From Chromatiaceae bacterium (GTDB lineage Bacteria > Pseudomonadota > Gammaproteobacteria > Chromatiales > Chromatiaceae): 59,662 nt of DNA. The stretch is taken from NCBI GenBank assembly GCA_013426805.1, contig JACDZG010000034.1:1-59662 (forward strand). The letters are read 5' to 3'. Position 1 is the first letter of the stretch. Each line of letters opens with the position of its first letter. Shown here piece by piece: positions 45,819 through 56,272 of the stretch. Under the pieces are notes generated by a model. The model worked only from the letters and a program-made list of their open reading frames with translations. It made no database searches and had not been told where the DNA came from. The translations under genes and the position numbers were made by a program.

Positions 45819-45931
45819 CGACGGCTGCCGGACCAGGCCGGCATGATCGTGAACGAGCGCCACCAAACCGCGGAACTGCGACGAGCATCCTGGCCCGTGA
45901 ACCCAAGCGCCCCCGGGCAGCAGACCACCCC

Positions 45932-47530
45932 ATGCCTCATCTCAATACCAACATCCACGCCGACCGCATCCTGATCCTGGACTTCGGCTCGCAGTACACC
46001 CAACTGATTGCGCGGCGGGTGCGTGAATCCGGGGTCTATTGCGAGATCTACCCCTGGGACATCGCGGCGGCGACCATTCGCGGCTTCGCCCCCAAGGGCG
46101 TGATCCTCTCGGGCGGCCCGGAGTCGGTGCACGCGGCCGAGACGCCGCGCGCCGATCCGCTGGTCTTCGACCTCAAGGTACCGGTCCTCGGCATCTGCTA
46201 CGGACTCCAGACGATGACGGCGCAGCTCGGCGGAGAGGTCGCAGCGGCAACCCATCGGGAATACGGCTATGCCCAGGTGCGTGCCCGGGGTCATTCCCGG
46301 CTGCTGCGCGATATCGAAGACCACACGAGCCCAGAAGGCTATGGGCTTCTGGACGTATGGATGAGCCACGGCGACCGCGTGGAATCCCCGCCGCCGGGGT
46401 TTCAGGTCATCGCCGAGACCGCCAATGCGCCGCTGGCCGGCATCGCCGACGAATCCCGCGGGTTCTACGGGCTCCAGTTCCACCCGGAGGTCACCCATAC
46501 CCGCCAGGGCGGACGCATCCTGGAGCGCTTCGTCCACGAGATCTGCGGGTGCGGTAGTCTCTGGACACCGGGCAACATCATCGCCGACAGCATCGCTGCC
46601 GTGTGCGCCCAGGTCGGCCAGGATCAGGTCCTGCTCGGACTCTCCGGCGGAGTCGACTCCAGCGTGGTCGCCGCCTTGCTGCACCGCGCGATCGGCGACC
46701 AACTCACTTGCGTCTTCGTCGACAACGGCCTGCTGCGCCTGGGCGAAGGCGATCAGGTCATGGCGACCTTCGCCCGCCACATGGGCGTCAAGGTCATCCG
46801 GGTCGACGCCGCGGACCGCTTCCTCGGCCGGCTCCAGGGCGTCACCGACCCCGAGCAAAAGCGCAAGATCATCGGCAACACCTTCATCGAAGTCTTCGAC
46901 GACGAGGCCACCCGACTGCGCGACGTGAAATGGCTCGCCCAAGGCACGATCTACCCCGACGTGATCGAATCGGCCGGGGCCCAAGGGGGATCAAGGCTGG
47001 GCAAGGCGAAGGTGATCAAATCGCATCATAATGTCGGCGGCCTGCCGGAGCACATGAAGCTCAAGTTGGTCGAGCCCCTGCGTGAGCTATTCAAGGACGA
47101 GGTGCGGCGCATCGGCGTGGAACTCGGCCTGCCCGCGGAGATGGTCTACCGTCATCCCTTCCCAGGTCCCGGTCTTGGTGTGCGCATCCTGGGCGAAGTG
47201 CACCGCGAATTCGCCGAGACCCTGCGCCGCGCCGACCACATCTTCATCGAAGAACTGCACCGGGCCGACCTCTACGACAAGGTTTCACAGGCCTTTGCAG
47301 TCTTCCTGCCGGTCCGCTCGGTCGGCGTGGTCGGCGACAACCGCCAGTATGCCCACGTCATCGCCTTGCGCGCGGTGGAGACCATCGACTTCATGACCGC
47401 CCGCTGGGCGCATCTGCCTTACGACTTCCTGGATCTGGTCTGTCGGCGTATCGTCAACGAGGTCCCCGGCGTGTCCCGCGTGGTCTACGATATCACGGGC
47501 AAGCCGCCGGGCACGATCGAGTGGGAGTGA
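45932..47530 (+). CDS. guaA: GMP synthase (glutamine-hydrolysing)
   Basis: Converts XMP to GMP using ATP and the amide of glutamine. The 532-residue protein combines a class I amidotransferase (C89 in [11 protein letters not shown], His-Glu in [11 protein letters not shown]) and an ATP-pyrophosphatase with the P-loop [13 protein letters not shown], followed by the dimerisation domain ending [12 protein letters not shown]. The ATG at 45932 is preceded by about 110 bases after the HEPN gene. It is followed by a palindromic repeat and tadA. Confidence 0.98.
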   Translation: MPHLNTNIHADRILILDFGSQYTQLIARRVRESGVYCEIYPWDIAAATIRGFAPKGVILSGGPESVHAAETPRADPLVFDLKVPVLGICYGLQTMTAQLGGEVAAATHREYGYAQVRARGHSRLLRDIEDHTSPEGYGLLDVWMSHGDRVESPPPGFQVIAETANAPLAGIADESRGFYGLQFHPEVTHTRQGGRILERFVHEICGCGSLWTPGNIIADSIAAVCAQVGQDQVLLGLSGGVDSSVVAALLHRAIGDQLTCVFVDNGLLRLGEGDQVMATFARHMGVKVIRVDAADRFLGRLQGVTDPEQKRKIIGNTFIEVFDDEATRLRDVKWLAQGTIYPDVIESAGAQGGSRLGKAKVIKSHHNVGGLPEHMKLKLVEPLRELFKDEVRRIGVELGLPAEMVYRHPFPGPGLGVRILGEVHREFAETLRRADHIFIEELHRADLYDKVSQAFAVFLPVRSVGVVGDNRQYAHVIALRAVETIDFMTARWAHLPYDFLDLVCRRIVNEVPGVSRVVYDITGKPPGTIEWE

Positions 47531-47558
47531 TGAGGCCGCTGCCACGCGCGCTGGGACC

Positions 47559-48186
<628 letters not shown>

Positions 48187-48200
48187 CCGCGCGCCCGGTG

Positions 48201-48301
48201 ACTATGATCGCCGTTCCGACCACAGCGACCATCCGGGATTATCCCCAGGTTTCCGTCAGGGGACGTCGGCGGAAGGTCTGGCCGGAACGATGATCAAGGC
48301 C
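48201..48301 (+). mobile_element. Small non-autonomous element, copy 3
   Basis: The right end is TGGCCGGAACGATGATCAAG (48280-48299). The left end TGATCGCCGTTCCGACCA (48205-48222) is its imperfect reverse complement. The flanks CGCCCGGTG (48192-48200) and CGCCCAGTG (48302-48310) are an 8-of-9 match, consistent with an aged target-site duplication. It lies just behind tadA. Confidence 0.65.
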
Positions 48302-48424
48302 CGCCCAGTGTATCGGCGCCGGAAGACCGCCAAGCGGTCGGCTGCCAATCGAAGACATGGACAAGAACACCCCACACGCATAAACTAGTCAGCTCACCGC
48401 AACTTGTGCGGCGACCCAGTCCCA

Positions 48425-48514
<90 letters not shown>

Positions 48515-48775
48515 ATCGAAGATCAAAGCCACCGTGGCAGGATCACCAAACCCCACGCATCGCTCGCGATATCAGGTAGGCGCCGAACCGCGTCGGCAAC
48601 CCGCGATGCCGTTCTGGCGCCAGGACACCGATTACCCCAGTCATTGCTCCGCCTGGCAGAGCAAGGACAGCACCCCATCGCCCTCGTTCATGATTGCCGA
48701 AGAATGAATCGCGTGGCCGTCGTTATGAGCCTTCAATGTCCACGCATGTGCGACCAATCAGGATGCATGTGAACC

Positions 48776-49015
48776 ATGCCTGGCGAACAACCGAAGAATC
48801 CATTACACGGGGTTAGCCTGGAGCGCGTTGTCCTGACGCTTGTTGATCACTACGGCTGGGATGGGCTCGCCGACAAGATCAACATCAATTGTTTCAAAAA
48901 CGAGCCGTCGGTGAAATCCAGTTTGAAATTCCTGCGGAGAACCCCTTGGGCTCGTGCGCAAGTAGAGAATTTGTATATTTCTACATTGCCGCATCTGCTT
49001 CGCCGATCATCCTGA
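48776..49015 (+). CDS. VF530/DUF2132 family DNA-binding-fold protein
   Basis: A 79-residue protein matching the VF530 (DUF2132) family over its whole length: [60 protein letters not shown]. The family fold is a small helical domain related to DNA-binding modules, of unknown role. A short tail ([12 protein letters not shown]) follows the conserved core. The gene stands alone behind tRNA-Ser. Confidence 0.88.
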   Translation: MPGEQPKNPLHGVSLERVVLTLVDHYGWDGLADKININCFKNEPSVKSSLKFLRRTPWARAQVENLYISTLPHLLRRSS

Positions 49016-49663
49016 GTTTCAATGATCAAGGCCGGCGTCCGGTCGCAGCGGCGCGCACGGACCTGATCGTCCATCTCGGAACCAGCGCACGCTGGCCCGG
49101 CCGCAGCGAACGGCGACGACTGTTCAACCGGGTCTGTTCGATGGCCTCAATGCGATACCACAAAAGAAACCTAGAAACGATGCGAACGGTCGAGTGGCTG
49201 GCATCCGCGGCAGTCAACTGACCCCATGTATTTCTAGCTTTCACGAAGGATGGTCTCCGAACAGCGCATGCCCGGTGGTGCGCCCCGAGTGCGAGCCCGG
49301 TACAGGACCGGGCCGCGCCCCGCAGCCGTTGGTGTCTTCCTCGTTTTTGTCGTGACTTCAAGCATCGCGTGTTCGTTAAGGCGATTTCTGTCTATTCCTG
49401 TACCACCTCGCTCGTCTTTCGCGTCGCGCCGACCATCACATAGCCCGCCTAGGCTCCGGTCGGCACTCCTTGAAGGCAGACGAAAATCCGTCGCGATCTG
49501 GTACAGGATTTTCCCGCAATCCCGCCGCATGGATATAGTGTTCGCACCCGATATCCAGTAGGGGCGGGTTTGAAACCCGCCGCTACCTCCGGTTATCACG
49601 TATGACAGGGATCGTGCGGGTAGGATAATCCGTATCAAGCTTCTCGGATATAGGTGATATCGC
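49016..49663. other. Long stretch without a supported gene
   Basis: Nothing in either strand between the VF530 gene and the GH57 stop resembles a protein family. At 49023-49033 ATGATCAAGGC matches the end of the small-element family, but CCGGAACG is not present ahead of it. A hairpin lies at 49558-49586. The region may be debris from a lost insertion. Confidence 0.5.
49558..49586. repeat. Palindrome GTAG-GGCGGGTTT/AAACCCGCC-CTAC
   Basis: GGCGGGTTT and AAACCCGCC form a perfect 9-bp stem with a single-base spacer, extended by GTAG/CTAC. It is a REP-like intergenic hairpin 78 bases behind the GH57 gene and could end its transcript. Confidence 0.6.
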
Positions 49664-51787
49664 TCAGGACAGCCGGATACGCTCCAGGGCTCCCCTGGAC
49701 AGGTTGCCGCGCCGATCCTCCGCTTCGATGTAGTAACGCACGTCACCGACACCGATCGGCAGGTCGGCGGTCAGGTAGTCCGCCGTCACCTTAGCCCCGG
49801 TTTCGCACGGATAGGCTCCGTGGTTATGCATGGTCAGGCGCTGTTCCCCGGCCGAGGTGCGCAGCACCAGTTCGACCCGTTCCAGCCCGGAGACGTCGGC
49901 GACAAAGGTGTGCGCGACACCCTGGCGCGGCGCATCGAGCAAGCATCCCTGCCCCCAGCGCTTGCCGCCCGGATTCTCCGGCGTCACCCAGGGTGCGAAG
50001 ATGGTCGGCCCAAGGCGATCGTGACCGGCGGCGATCAGCCCGTCGAGCGTCGGCTTGATCAGGCGCAAACCCAGGTTGGCCGCGTTGGTGACCTGCTGGT
50101 CCCAGGCCTGCTGACCCGTCCAATACCAGTAACAACTGGTTTCGGCGGTCAACAGCAGGCGGATGGCCTCGGCCAGTTCCGGATGATCGGGCGCGCTGCA
50201 TTCCAGCGTATGCACGGCATTCTGGAAGGCGGTGAGCACGGCCCAGGAGTTCAGATCAGGCGAATAGGGTTGGTCGTAGCGGCTGAACCACTTCATGAAC
50301 TGCGGATCGCCATTGTCGGCGCCGGCCCAGGAACCCGGTTCGATGTGGACCACCTGGCTGGGATCGGGCGGGAAGCGCTGCAGATAATCCTCGGTGGTGG
50401 TCAATTCGAAGCGGCTATCCTGCTGCAGCCATTCGACCAACCGACCGGTGTTGTGCCCGTAGTAGCTGTCCGCACCCCCGCCGTGATTGTCGCCGTCGGA
50501 ATGCAGCAGGAAGAACGGCGGATGCGCGGGATCGTAGCTGCCGGTTTCGATGATCCGATCATAAACCTGGCCCAGCACATCCGCATATTGCAATGCGCCA
50601 AAGCCGCCGCGCGCGTCCTCGTTGCCGATATAGCGTTCGGCCGGGACGGCAATGATGGTGTGGAGCTTGCCCTCCGGGTCCTCGTAACCCACATACTCCG
50701 GCCGCAGCAAGCGCGGTGAGATTTTCGATCCGGCCCAGATATTCTGCAATTGCACCCAGTCATCCACCGGCGGATTGGTCTGCTCGGCCGCGTTCGGCGG
50801 CAACATGCCCTCGCCAAGACCGGCATAGGGGTAGTCGCGACAGGCGCGAAAGCGGTGAATCGAGTCATAGATCACCGCCGTCACACCGGCCTCGATCAGG
50901 GCCGGAATCATGCGCACATGAAACGCTGTTTCCGGCGGAAACAGCACGCGCGAGGCTTCGACACCGAACGCACGCTTGATCACATCGCGGTGCCAGGCGA
51001 TCTGGCGAACGATGTCCTGCGCCGGAATCAGCGGCATCAGCGGATGGAAGAAACCGAAAGCTGAAAAAGCGACACGCGGGTTGCCGAGTTCGGTTCGCAG
51101 CCCGCCCATCCGCCGCAGGGCCGTGTTCCAGCCGGAGAAGCGGCCGCCGCAGAAGCCCTCCTCACCGCAGCGGTCGAGTTGCTCGATCAGTGAGCCGCTC
51201 CAACTCGTCGACAACCCCGCATGCGGCAGTTGGCCGTCACTGTACTGCTGCACGGCGTTGGGAATGAAATCGGTATAGTTGCCGCCGCGCGAGCCGAAGA
51301 TACCGTCTTTCTCGCCATCCCAGTAAGTGCGGTCGGTGGTGTTGTAATAGGGTTGATGCATGTGCTTGTGGATACCGAAGTAGAGCTTCACTTCGGCACC
51401 GCCGACTACCGCAACGCGGGCTTCGGCTTTAACACGCTGAGGACGGATCAGATGCACATCCCGGTCATGCTTGATCCAATCTGCGCCCTGCGCCTGCGCA
51501 ATGTCGGCCTGGCGACAGCCTTCGATCTGGACGCTGATGCGGTGGCCATCAATGGTCCCCGCCGGCACGGCGGCGACATAGGTCCATGCGCCGGAAGCGG
51601 CCTGACTGGACCGTATGGCATCGCCATTGAGCAGCGCCTGCATCCCCGGTGCACGCAGGATGACCTGAGGAAAGGGAATCTCGCCATCCGCGGTGAATCG
51701 GACCTCGAATGCCGGATGCGTGCCGTCCGGCGCGCAGTGGAGTTCCTGCGGACATTCAATGAGCAGAAATCGGGTAAATATCTCCAT
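49664..51787 (-). CDS. Glycoside hydrolase family 57 protein (alpha-glucan-active)
   Basis: A 707-residue protein. An N-terminal beta-sandwich region (residues 1-130) leads to the GH57 (beta/alpha)7 barrel: YFGIHKHMHQPYYNTTDR (137-154) is conserved region 1, and the likely nucleophile is E286 in RVLFPPETAFHVRM. HSDGDNHGGGADSYYG and the Trp-rich YWYWTGQQAWDQQV occur later, and a C-terminal Ig-like domain ends at VRYYIEAEDRRGNLSRG. No export signal is visible, so it probably acts on cytoplasmic glycogen-type glucans. It is not in an operon here; the ATG lies 72 bases from the end of non-coding DNA upstream of moaE, and the genes are divergent. Confidence 0.88.
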   Translation of the reverse strand: MEIFTRFLLIECPQELHCAPDGTHPAFEVRFTADGEIPFPQVILRAPGMQALLNGDAIRSSQAASGAWTYVAAVPAGTIDGHRISVQIEGCRQADIAQAQGADWIKHDRDVHLIRPQRVKAEARVAVVGGAEVKLYFGIHKHMHQPYYNTTDRTYWDGEKDGIFGSRGGNYTDFIPNAVQQYSDGQLPHAGLSTSWSGSLIEQLDRCGEEGFCGGRFSGWNTALRRMGGLRTELGNPRVAFSAFGFFHPLMPLIPAQDIVRQIAWHRDVIKRAFGVEASRVLFPPETAFHVRMIPALIEAGVTAVIYDSIHRFRACRDYPYAGLGEGMLPPNAAEQTNPPVDDWVQLQNIWAGSKISPRLLRPEYVGYEDPEGKLHTIIAVPAERYIGNEDARGGFGALQYADVLGQVYDRIIETGSYDPAHPPFFLLHSDGDNHGGGADSYYGHNTGRLVEWLQQDSRFELTTTEDYLQRFPPDPSQVVHIEPGSWAGADNGDPQFMKWFSRYDQPYSPDLNSWAVLTAFQNAVHTLECSAPDHPELAEAIRLLLTAETSCYWYWTGQQAWDQQVTNAANLGLRLIKPTLDGLIAAGHDRLGPTIFAPWVTPENPGGKRWGQGCLLDAPRQGVAHTFVADVSGLERVELVLRTSAGEQRLTMHNHGAYPCETGAKVTADYLTADLPIGVGDVRYYIEAEDRRGNLSRGALERIRLS

Positions 51788-51999
51788 CGATCACACCTCG
51801 CCATCGGGTTGGTCAGTCAAGGCACCGAACATCGGCCGATCACCCCGCCTGAAAGGAACGAGCATAGTGCAGGATACGCCGTCTGAGAACCTGGACAATC
51901 AACGCACGCGACCGCTAGACTCGTCGCAAACTCCAGACGACACTCGCAGCACCGGCGTGAGCGCGCCTGATGCTGCCGGCAAGCGAAAAGTTGCAGTGT

Positions 52000-52470
52000 A
52001 TGACTCAGATTCAAGTCCAGCAGGAGCCCATCGCGGTCGCCGCGGAGCAGGAAGCCCTGTGGCGCGGCAAGCCGCAGGTGGGGGCCTTGGTTACCTTTGT
52101 CGGTCTGATGCGGGACATCAACGCGGATCGCGAGGTCAGTGCCATGACCCTCGAACACTATCCCGGCATGACCGAGAAAGCCCTGGAGGCCATCGCAGCG
52201 GAGGCCGCCGACCGCTGGGACCTCTTGGGGCTGCGGATCGTCCATCGCGTCGGGCGCCTGACGCCACAGGAGCCAGTCGTGTTCGTCGGGGTGGTGAGCC
52301 GACACCGCACCGATGCCTTTCGCGCCTGCGAGTTCCTGATCGACTACCTAAAAACCAGGGCACCGTTCTGGAAAAAGGAGACGACCGTGGACGGCGAACG
52401 CTGGGTGGAGGCGCGGGCGACCGACGACGCCGCGGCGGAGCGCTGGTCACCTGAGAGCGGACCAGGGTGA
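52000..52470 (+). CDS. moaE: Molybdopterin synthase catalytic subunit
   Basis: MoaE converts precursor Z (cPMP) to molybdopterin using sulfur from MoaD thiocarboxylate. The 156-residue protein has GALVTFVGLMRDINADREVS, LEHYPGMTEKALEAIA, IVHRVGRLTPQEPVVFVGVV, and the catalytic lysine stretch YLKTRAPFWKKE (K118, K125). The start at MTQIQVQQEP is preferred over an ATG ten codons upstream. Partner moa genes are not in the window, so this is an isolated copy. Confidence 0.94.
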   Translation: MTQIQVQQEPIAVAAEQEALWRGKPQVGALVTFVGLMRDINADREVSAMTLEHYPGMTEKALEAIAAEAADRWDLLGLRIVHRVGRLTPQEPVVFVGVVSRHRTDAFRACEFLIDYLKTRAPFWKKETTVDGERWVEARATDDAAAERWSPESGPG

Positions 52471-52490
52471 GGCGCACACACGCATCGGCC

Positions 52491-52892
52491 TCATTCGGCG
52501 CCGCCCGGCACCCGGTGGACTGAGGCCGGCTTCAGGATCATCCGCTCCACGTCCGCGAGCCGAATCTCCCGGCCGTCCAGGGTGCGGAACCCGCGACCCT
52601 CGATCGTGCGGCGGCGCGCCTCATAGTGGGTGACGGCCCCCGTGTTGGCGTTCACCACTTCGACCACCATCACGCCATTCCCACTCTCCCACTGCCAAAA
52701 CAGGTACCAGCCAGAGCCAGCCAGCATCAGCCCAAGCAGCGCGTAAGCGACCGTGCGGACCAGACCGGCGGGCAGCAACGGCGGAGCGGTCGGTGCCTTG
52801 CCCCAGGCTCGGCCCGATGCGCGCCAGCGAGTGCGAAGGACCAGATAGGCGCCAAGCATCACAACGATCGTCAGCAGGAATTTCCAGATCAT
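52491..52892 (-). CDS. Small membrane protein of unknown function
   Basis: A 133-residue protein with an N-terminal membrane helix (IWKFLLTIVVMLGAYLVL), a basic loop (RTRWRASGRAWGK), a second helix (VRTVAYALLGLMLAGSGWYLF), and an external beta-rich domain (GVMVVEVVNANTGAVTHYEA, then GREIRLADVERMIL). No family recognised. The start at MIWKFLL is chosen because the hydrophobic segment then begins the protein. It is divergent from the ankyrin gene. Confidence 0.65.
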   Translation of the reverse strand: MIWKFLLTIVVMLGAYLVLRTRWRASGRAWGKAPTAPPLLPAGLVRTVAYALLGLMLAGSGWYLFWQWESGNGVMVVEVVNANTGAVTHYEARRRTIEGRGFRTLDGREIRLADVERMILKPASVHRVPGGAE

Positions 52893-53033
52893 AGGACTCC
52901 GAATGCAGTCGGCGCGGGTACCGCCGTCGAATGCGACTCCGGCAGGATACCGGTTGCGAGCCGTTCCCCCGGTCGATACCATCCGGACGAACCCGCGGTT
53001 CAGCCCGTAAGATACGCCAAACCGATCCGCACC

Positions 53034-53702
53034 ATGCGCCACCCGTTCGCTCTACCGGCCCTGATCCTGGCCCTGTTGACAACCTTGCTGCTGGGGGGCT
53101 GCGACGACCCCGCGCACCCGACGGTGGACCTGAGCCGGGCGGTCCGGGTGGGCGATCTGGACCAGATCAAACGGCACGTCTACTGGAAGACGGACCTGAA
53201 TCAGGCCGACCGCGACGGCAACCACCCACTGCACGTGGCGGCCAGGGCGGGTCAGGTCGGCATCGCCCGCGAACTGGTCCAGCATGGCGCATCGCTGGTC
53301 GCCGTGGATGGTGCCGGACGCACCCCATTGGAACTGGCGCTGATCAACGGCAGAACCCAGGTTGCCGTCATGCTGGTGAAGGAGGGTGCGACCGTGAATG
53401 CACAGGCCATCCTGCTCGCCCTGGTGCGGGCCGGGGTCGCGGATCGCGATAGTTTCGCCTTCCTGCTCCGCCGCGGCGCCGATCTCAACCGACCGGACGC
53501 GCACGGCGCCGCGCCGCTGCACCTGGCGGTCGGACTGGGCCACCTGGAAACGGTCAAGCGGCTGATCGCGCGCGGGGCCGACATCAACCAACCCGACGGG
53601 TCCGGCCGAACCCCGCTGGCACTGGCGCTGGGCTTAGACCCCAAGGGTACGAACACCGCTGCCATCCGGCAGGCATTGCAACAATCCGGCGCCCGCCCAT
53701 GA
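53034..53702 (+). CDS. Ankyrin-repeat lipoprotein
   Basis: A 222-residue precursor with a lipoprotein signal (LALLTTLLLGGC, acylated C23) and five to six ankyrin repeats, e.g. DGNHPLHVAARAGQVGIARE, GRTPLELALINGRTQVAVML, HGAAPLHLAVGLGHLETVKR, and GSGRTPLALALGLD. It would be anchored to the periplasmic face of a membrane as a protein-binding scaffold; partners are unknown. An open frame extends upstream, but the ATG at 53034 gives a clean signal peptide. Confidence 0.85.
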   Translation: MRHPFALPALILALLTTLLLGGCDDPAHPTVDLSRAVRVGDLDQIKRHVYWKTDLNQADRDGNHPLHVAARAGQVGIARELVQHGASLVAVDGAGRTPLELALINGRTQVAVMLVKEGATVNAQAILLALVRAGVADRDSFAFLLRRGADLNRPDAHGAAPLHLAVGLGHLETVKRLIARGADINQPDGSGRTPLALALGLDPKGTNTAAIRQALQQSGARP

Positions 53703-53735
53703 AGGGGCCGCGCCATTGACTCGCGGAGAGAACAC

Positions 53736-54032
53736 ATGACCGAGAAGGTCGAGGACCTGACCGTCTCCTACACGGAAGACGGCATCGAGACCTGCAAGGA
53801 ATTGGACAAGGTGATCTTGTCCAAGGGCGCCTGGACCACCATCCTCTTCCGCTACCAGGACTGGGACCGCACCAAGGAGATCTACGGGCCGGACAAATAC
53901 ACCATCCGCCGCTATCAGAAGCGTGCCGGTGAATACCGTCAGCAGTCCAAGTTCAACATCTCCAGCCGCGCCCAGGCCGAGGGCCTGATCAAAGCGTTGC
54001 AGGGGTGGATCGGGGAGGAGCCTGAAGCGTGA
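53736..54032 (+). CDS. Conserved small protein of unknown function
   Basis: A 98-residue soluble protein: TEKVEDLTVSYTEDGIETCK, VILSKGAWTTILFRYQDWDR, GPDKYTIRRYQKRAGEYRQQ, SKFNISSRAQAEGLIKALQG. The composition and the ordered beta-alpha pattern look genuinely coding. I know of proteins like this only as conserved hypotheticals. It follows the ankyrin gene by 33 bases and could be in the same transcript. Confidence 0.75.
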   Translation: MTEKVEDLTVSYTEDGIETCKELDKVILSKGAWTTILFRYQDWDRTKEIYGPDKYTIRRYQKRAGEYRQQSKFNISSRAQAEGLIKALQGWIGEEPEA

Positions 54033-54072
54033 GAGTGGCGGCCTTCATCGTCGTTTCGGCTGAAGGTCGAGA

Positions 54073-54234
54073 GTAGGATGCGGTGAGGCACGAACCGCAT
54101 CATTCGCGATGCACCGGCTTGCCAAATTCGCCGCCGCCGTCCGGTCCTCACCGCCCATCAGGCTCCCGATCGCGTCCTGAAAATCCGCGCACGGCCGGAG
54201 CGCTTGGTGCGGTTCGTTCCTCACCGCACCCTAC
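54073..54234. repeat. 162-bp inverted-repeat element upstream of cusB
   Basis: The arms 54073-54102 (GTAGGATGCGGTGAGG then CACGAACCGCATCA) and 54205-54234 are imperfect 30-base reverse complements (26 or so of 30 matching). It ends only 12 bases before the adaptor start codon, so any cusB promoter or leader must lie in it or upstream of it. Confidence 0.75.
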
Positions 54235-54246
54235 AACCAAAGCGCT

Positions 54247-55935
54247 ATGAGCATCAAAGGCCCCCTCCTGCTCGCCCTCGGTCTGCTGCTCGTCGGCGGC
54301 GGCTATCTGGTCGGCCGCGAGCAGGCCGGTCCAGCCGGCCAATCATTAGCACCAGTCCAGGCGGCACAAGTCTATCAGTGCCCCATGCACCCCTGGATCA
54401 CATCCGACAAACCCGGTGACCGCTGCACGATTTGCGGCATGGACCTTGTCGCCGTCGGGGGGAACCCCGCGGCAGCGACCGTCGATCCCGACCGCGTCAC
54501 GCTCAACGCCGCCCAGGTTGCGGTGACGGGCGTCGCGACCAGCGAGGTCACTCGGGGTGCACTGACCCGCACCCTGCGCGTCAGCGGGGTCATCAACGAT
54601 GATGACACCCGGCATCGCATCCTGGCCGCACGGGTGCCGGGGCGTATCGAGACACTCCAGGTCAACTATGTGGGCGCCGAGGTGGCGGCCGGGGCGCCGC
54701 TCGCCACCGTCTTCAGCCCCGAAATGCTCACCGCCCAACGCCAGTATGTCGAACGGCTCAAGGCCGGCGAGGTCGCCTCGCCCCGCGCCGAGCGCGCGGC
54801 GGCCCGCGAACGCCTGCTCGAACTGGGTCTGACCGAGGAAGAGATCCGCATCCTGGACCGCACGCTCAAGCCCACCGCCATGGTCAATATCCGCGCGCCG
54901 CTGTCCGGCACCGTGGTCTCGCGCGCTGTCTACGAGGGGCAGTATGTCAAGACCAACGACCCGCTGTTCGAGATCGGCGACTTCTCGCGCATGTGGTTCG
55001 TGTTCGACGCCTACGAGCCCGACCTCGCCTGGCTGCGCCTGGGCCAGACCGTGGAAGTGTCGGTGCCCTCGCTCCCCGGCCAGGTGCTGAGCGCCCCCAT
55101 CAGCTTCATCGACCCCAACCTGGATGAACAGACCCGCACCGCGCGCGTGCGGGTCACCCTGGAGAACCCCGAGCGCCGGCTGCGCTACCGCCAGACCGCC
55201 CAGGCGCTGGTGTCGGTCACCACGCCGGACCACCTGCTCGTGCCGCGCGCGGCTGTCCTGCAGCACAGCGGCCGGCCCATCGTCTATCTCGACTTGGGTG
55301 AGCAGGGCGGCTATCTGGCCCGCGAAATCCGGCTGGGCCGCGTGGGCGACACCCAGACCGAGGTGCTCAGCGGTCTCAACGCGGGCGACCGAGTCGTGAC
55401 CACGGCCGCCCTGATCCTCGATGCGCAGGCCCAACTCGCCCACGCGGGCGCGGCGGCGAACCCTCACCAGGGCCATCTCATGCCGGTCACCATTCCCGCC
55501 GCTCCCCCGCCGCCGGCCGAGGCGACTTATGGTCTGCTGCGCACCCTGGCGTTCGCCACCGCCGATGGCGCGAACGCACTCGCGGCCGATGATCTCGCCG
55601 CCTACCAACAGCAGTTGCCCGCCTTGCGTGCGGCGCTTGCCGCCTATCTCGCCGGCGATGCCGCGGCGGCGCGCGGTGAGCTGGCCGCCTTCACCGGCAC
55701 GCTCGCCGAGGCGTCCGACCTCGACGCGGCACGCCGCGCCTTCGAGCCATTCAGCACCGCCGTGGCGGATGTGGCCCGCACCCAGCACCTTCAGCACCGG
55801 GAACAACTTTGGATCTACCAGTGCCCCATGACCCCGGTGCTCGGCACCGCCCGCTGGCTCTCCCGGTCGCGGCAACTGCGTAACCCCTTCTTCGGGTCCG
55901 CCATGCTCGAATGCGGTGACGAGGTGCACGAGTAG
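54247..55935 (+). CDS. cusB: CusB/CzcB-type RND adaptor with metal-binding N-terminus and DUF3347-like tail
   Basis: The periplasmic membrane-fusion protein of a heavy-metal RND efflux pump. The 562-residue protein has an N-terminal membrane anchor (LLLALGLLLVGGGYLVG), then a small heavy-metal-binding domain YQCPMHPWI..GDRCTICGMD (C45, C60, C63), the adaptor core (barrel-sandwich with IRAPLSGTVVSRAVYEGQYV, beta-barrel, RVRVTLENPERRL) to about residue 415, and a C-terminal helical DUF3347-like domain ending LQHREQLWIYQCPMTPVLG and LRNPFFGSAMLECGDEV. Metals are probably Cu(I)/Ag(I) or similar. The pump subunit follows 337 bases later, an unusually long gap. No outer-membrane channel gene is in view. 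Confidence 0.9.
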   Translation: MSIKGPLLLALGLLLVGGGYLVGREQAGPAGQSLAPVQAAQVYQCPMHPWITSDKPGDRCTICGMDLVAVGGNPAAATVDPDRVTLNAAQVAVTGVATSEVTRGALTRTLRVSGVINDDDTRHRILAARVPGRIETLQVNYVGAEVAAGAPLATVFSPEMLTAQRQYVERLKAGEVASPRAERAAARERLLELGLTEEEIRILDRTLKPTAMVNIRAPLSGTVVSRAVYEGQYVKTNDPLFEIGDFSRMWFVFDAYEPDLAWLRLGQTVEVSVPSLPGQVLSAPISFIDPNLDEQTRTARVRVTLENPERRLRYRQTAQALVSVTTPDHLLVPRAAVLQHSGRPIVYLDLGEQGGYLAREIRLGRVGDTQTEVLSGLNAGDRVVTTAALILDAQAQLAHAGAAANPHQGHLMPVTIPAAPPPPAEATYGLLRTLAFATADGANALAADDLAAYQQQLPALRAALAAYLAGDAAAARGELAAFTGTLAEASDLDAARRAFEPFSTAVADVARTQHLQHREQLWIYQCPMTPVLGTARWLSRSRQLRNPFFGSAMLECGDEVHE

Positions 55936-56009
55936 GGTGGACAAGCGACAGCGCAGTCCACCGAATCCCGCGCCGCCGCTGCTGGACTGCGCTGCGCTTG
56001 TCCACCCTA
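55933..56009. repeat. Long REP-like hairpin behind cusB
   Basis: The arms 55933-55960 (TAGGGTGGACAAGCG then ACAGCGCAGTCCA) and 55983-56009 pair along about 27 bases with one bulged base around a 22-base loop. The left arm contains the cusB stop codon TAG at its very start. It may attenuate or protect the message before cusA. Confidence 0.85.
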
Positions 56010-56021
56010 CGGCAGGAACGG

Positions 56022-56181
56022 TCAGGATCGCTGCTCCGGCCAAAGCAGTGATCCGGATTTGTCCACAGATGTCACAGATGTTCACAGATGTTCACAGATG
56101 AAGAAAAACATCTGTGTTCATCTGTGGACGAAATTTCCCCTCCTGAATTCCGACGAAAGCTGGCCGGAACGATGATCAAGG
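56022..56181 (+). mobile_element. Small non-autonomous element, copy 4, between cusB and cusA
   Basis: The left end GATCGCTGCTCCGGCCA and the right end TGGCCGGAACGATGATC are imperfect inverted repeats. The interior holds tandem TTCACAGATG units and their complement CATCTGTG (56108-56127), forming a long internal hairpin. The right half matches the 59.5 kb copy (ATTTCC.CTCCTGA.(T)TCCGACG.AAG). No clear target-site duplication. Confidence 0.75.
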
Positions 56182-56210
56182 TCGCCGCGAGGGACCATCC
56201 ATGGCTCTGG

Positions 56211-56231
56211 ATTCCGGCATCCTGCCGGAAT
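56211..56231. repeat. Perfect palindromic hairpin ATTCCGGCA-TCC-TGCCGGAAT
   Basis: A 9-bp perfect stem with a 3-base loop, 42 bases ahead of the cusA start. It is a common short intergenic palindrome type; it may influence cusA translation or stop read-through. Confidence 0.7.
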
Positions 56232-56272
56232 GACGCTGCAACTTCAGGTGGAACGGAGTACGCACAGACCTC

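Noticed and set aside
56060-56130. Tandem ACAGATGTTC units as a CRISPR-like array
   Set aside because: Units are about 10 bases, contiguous without spacers, and form an inverted repeat within a small mobile element.
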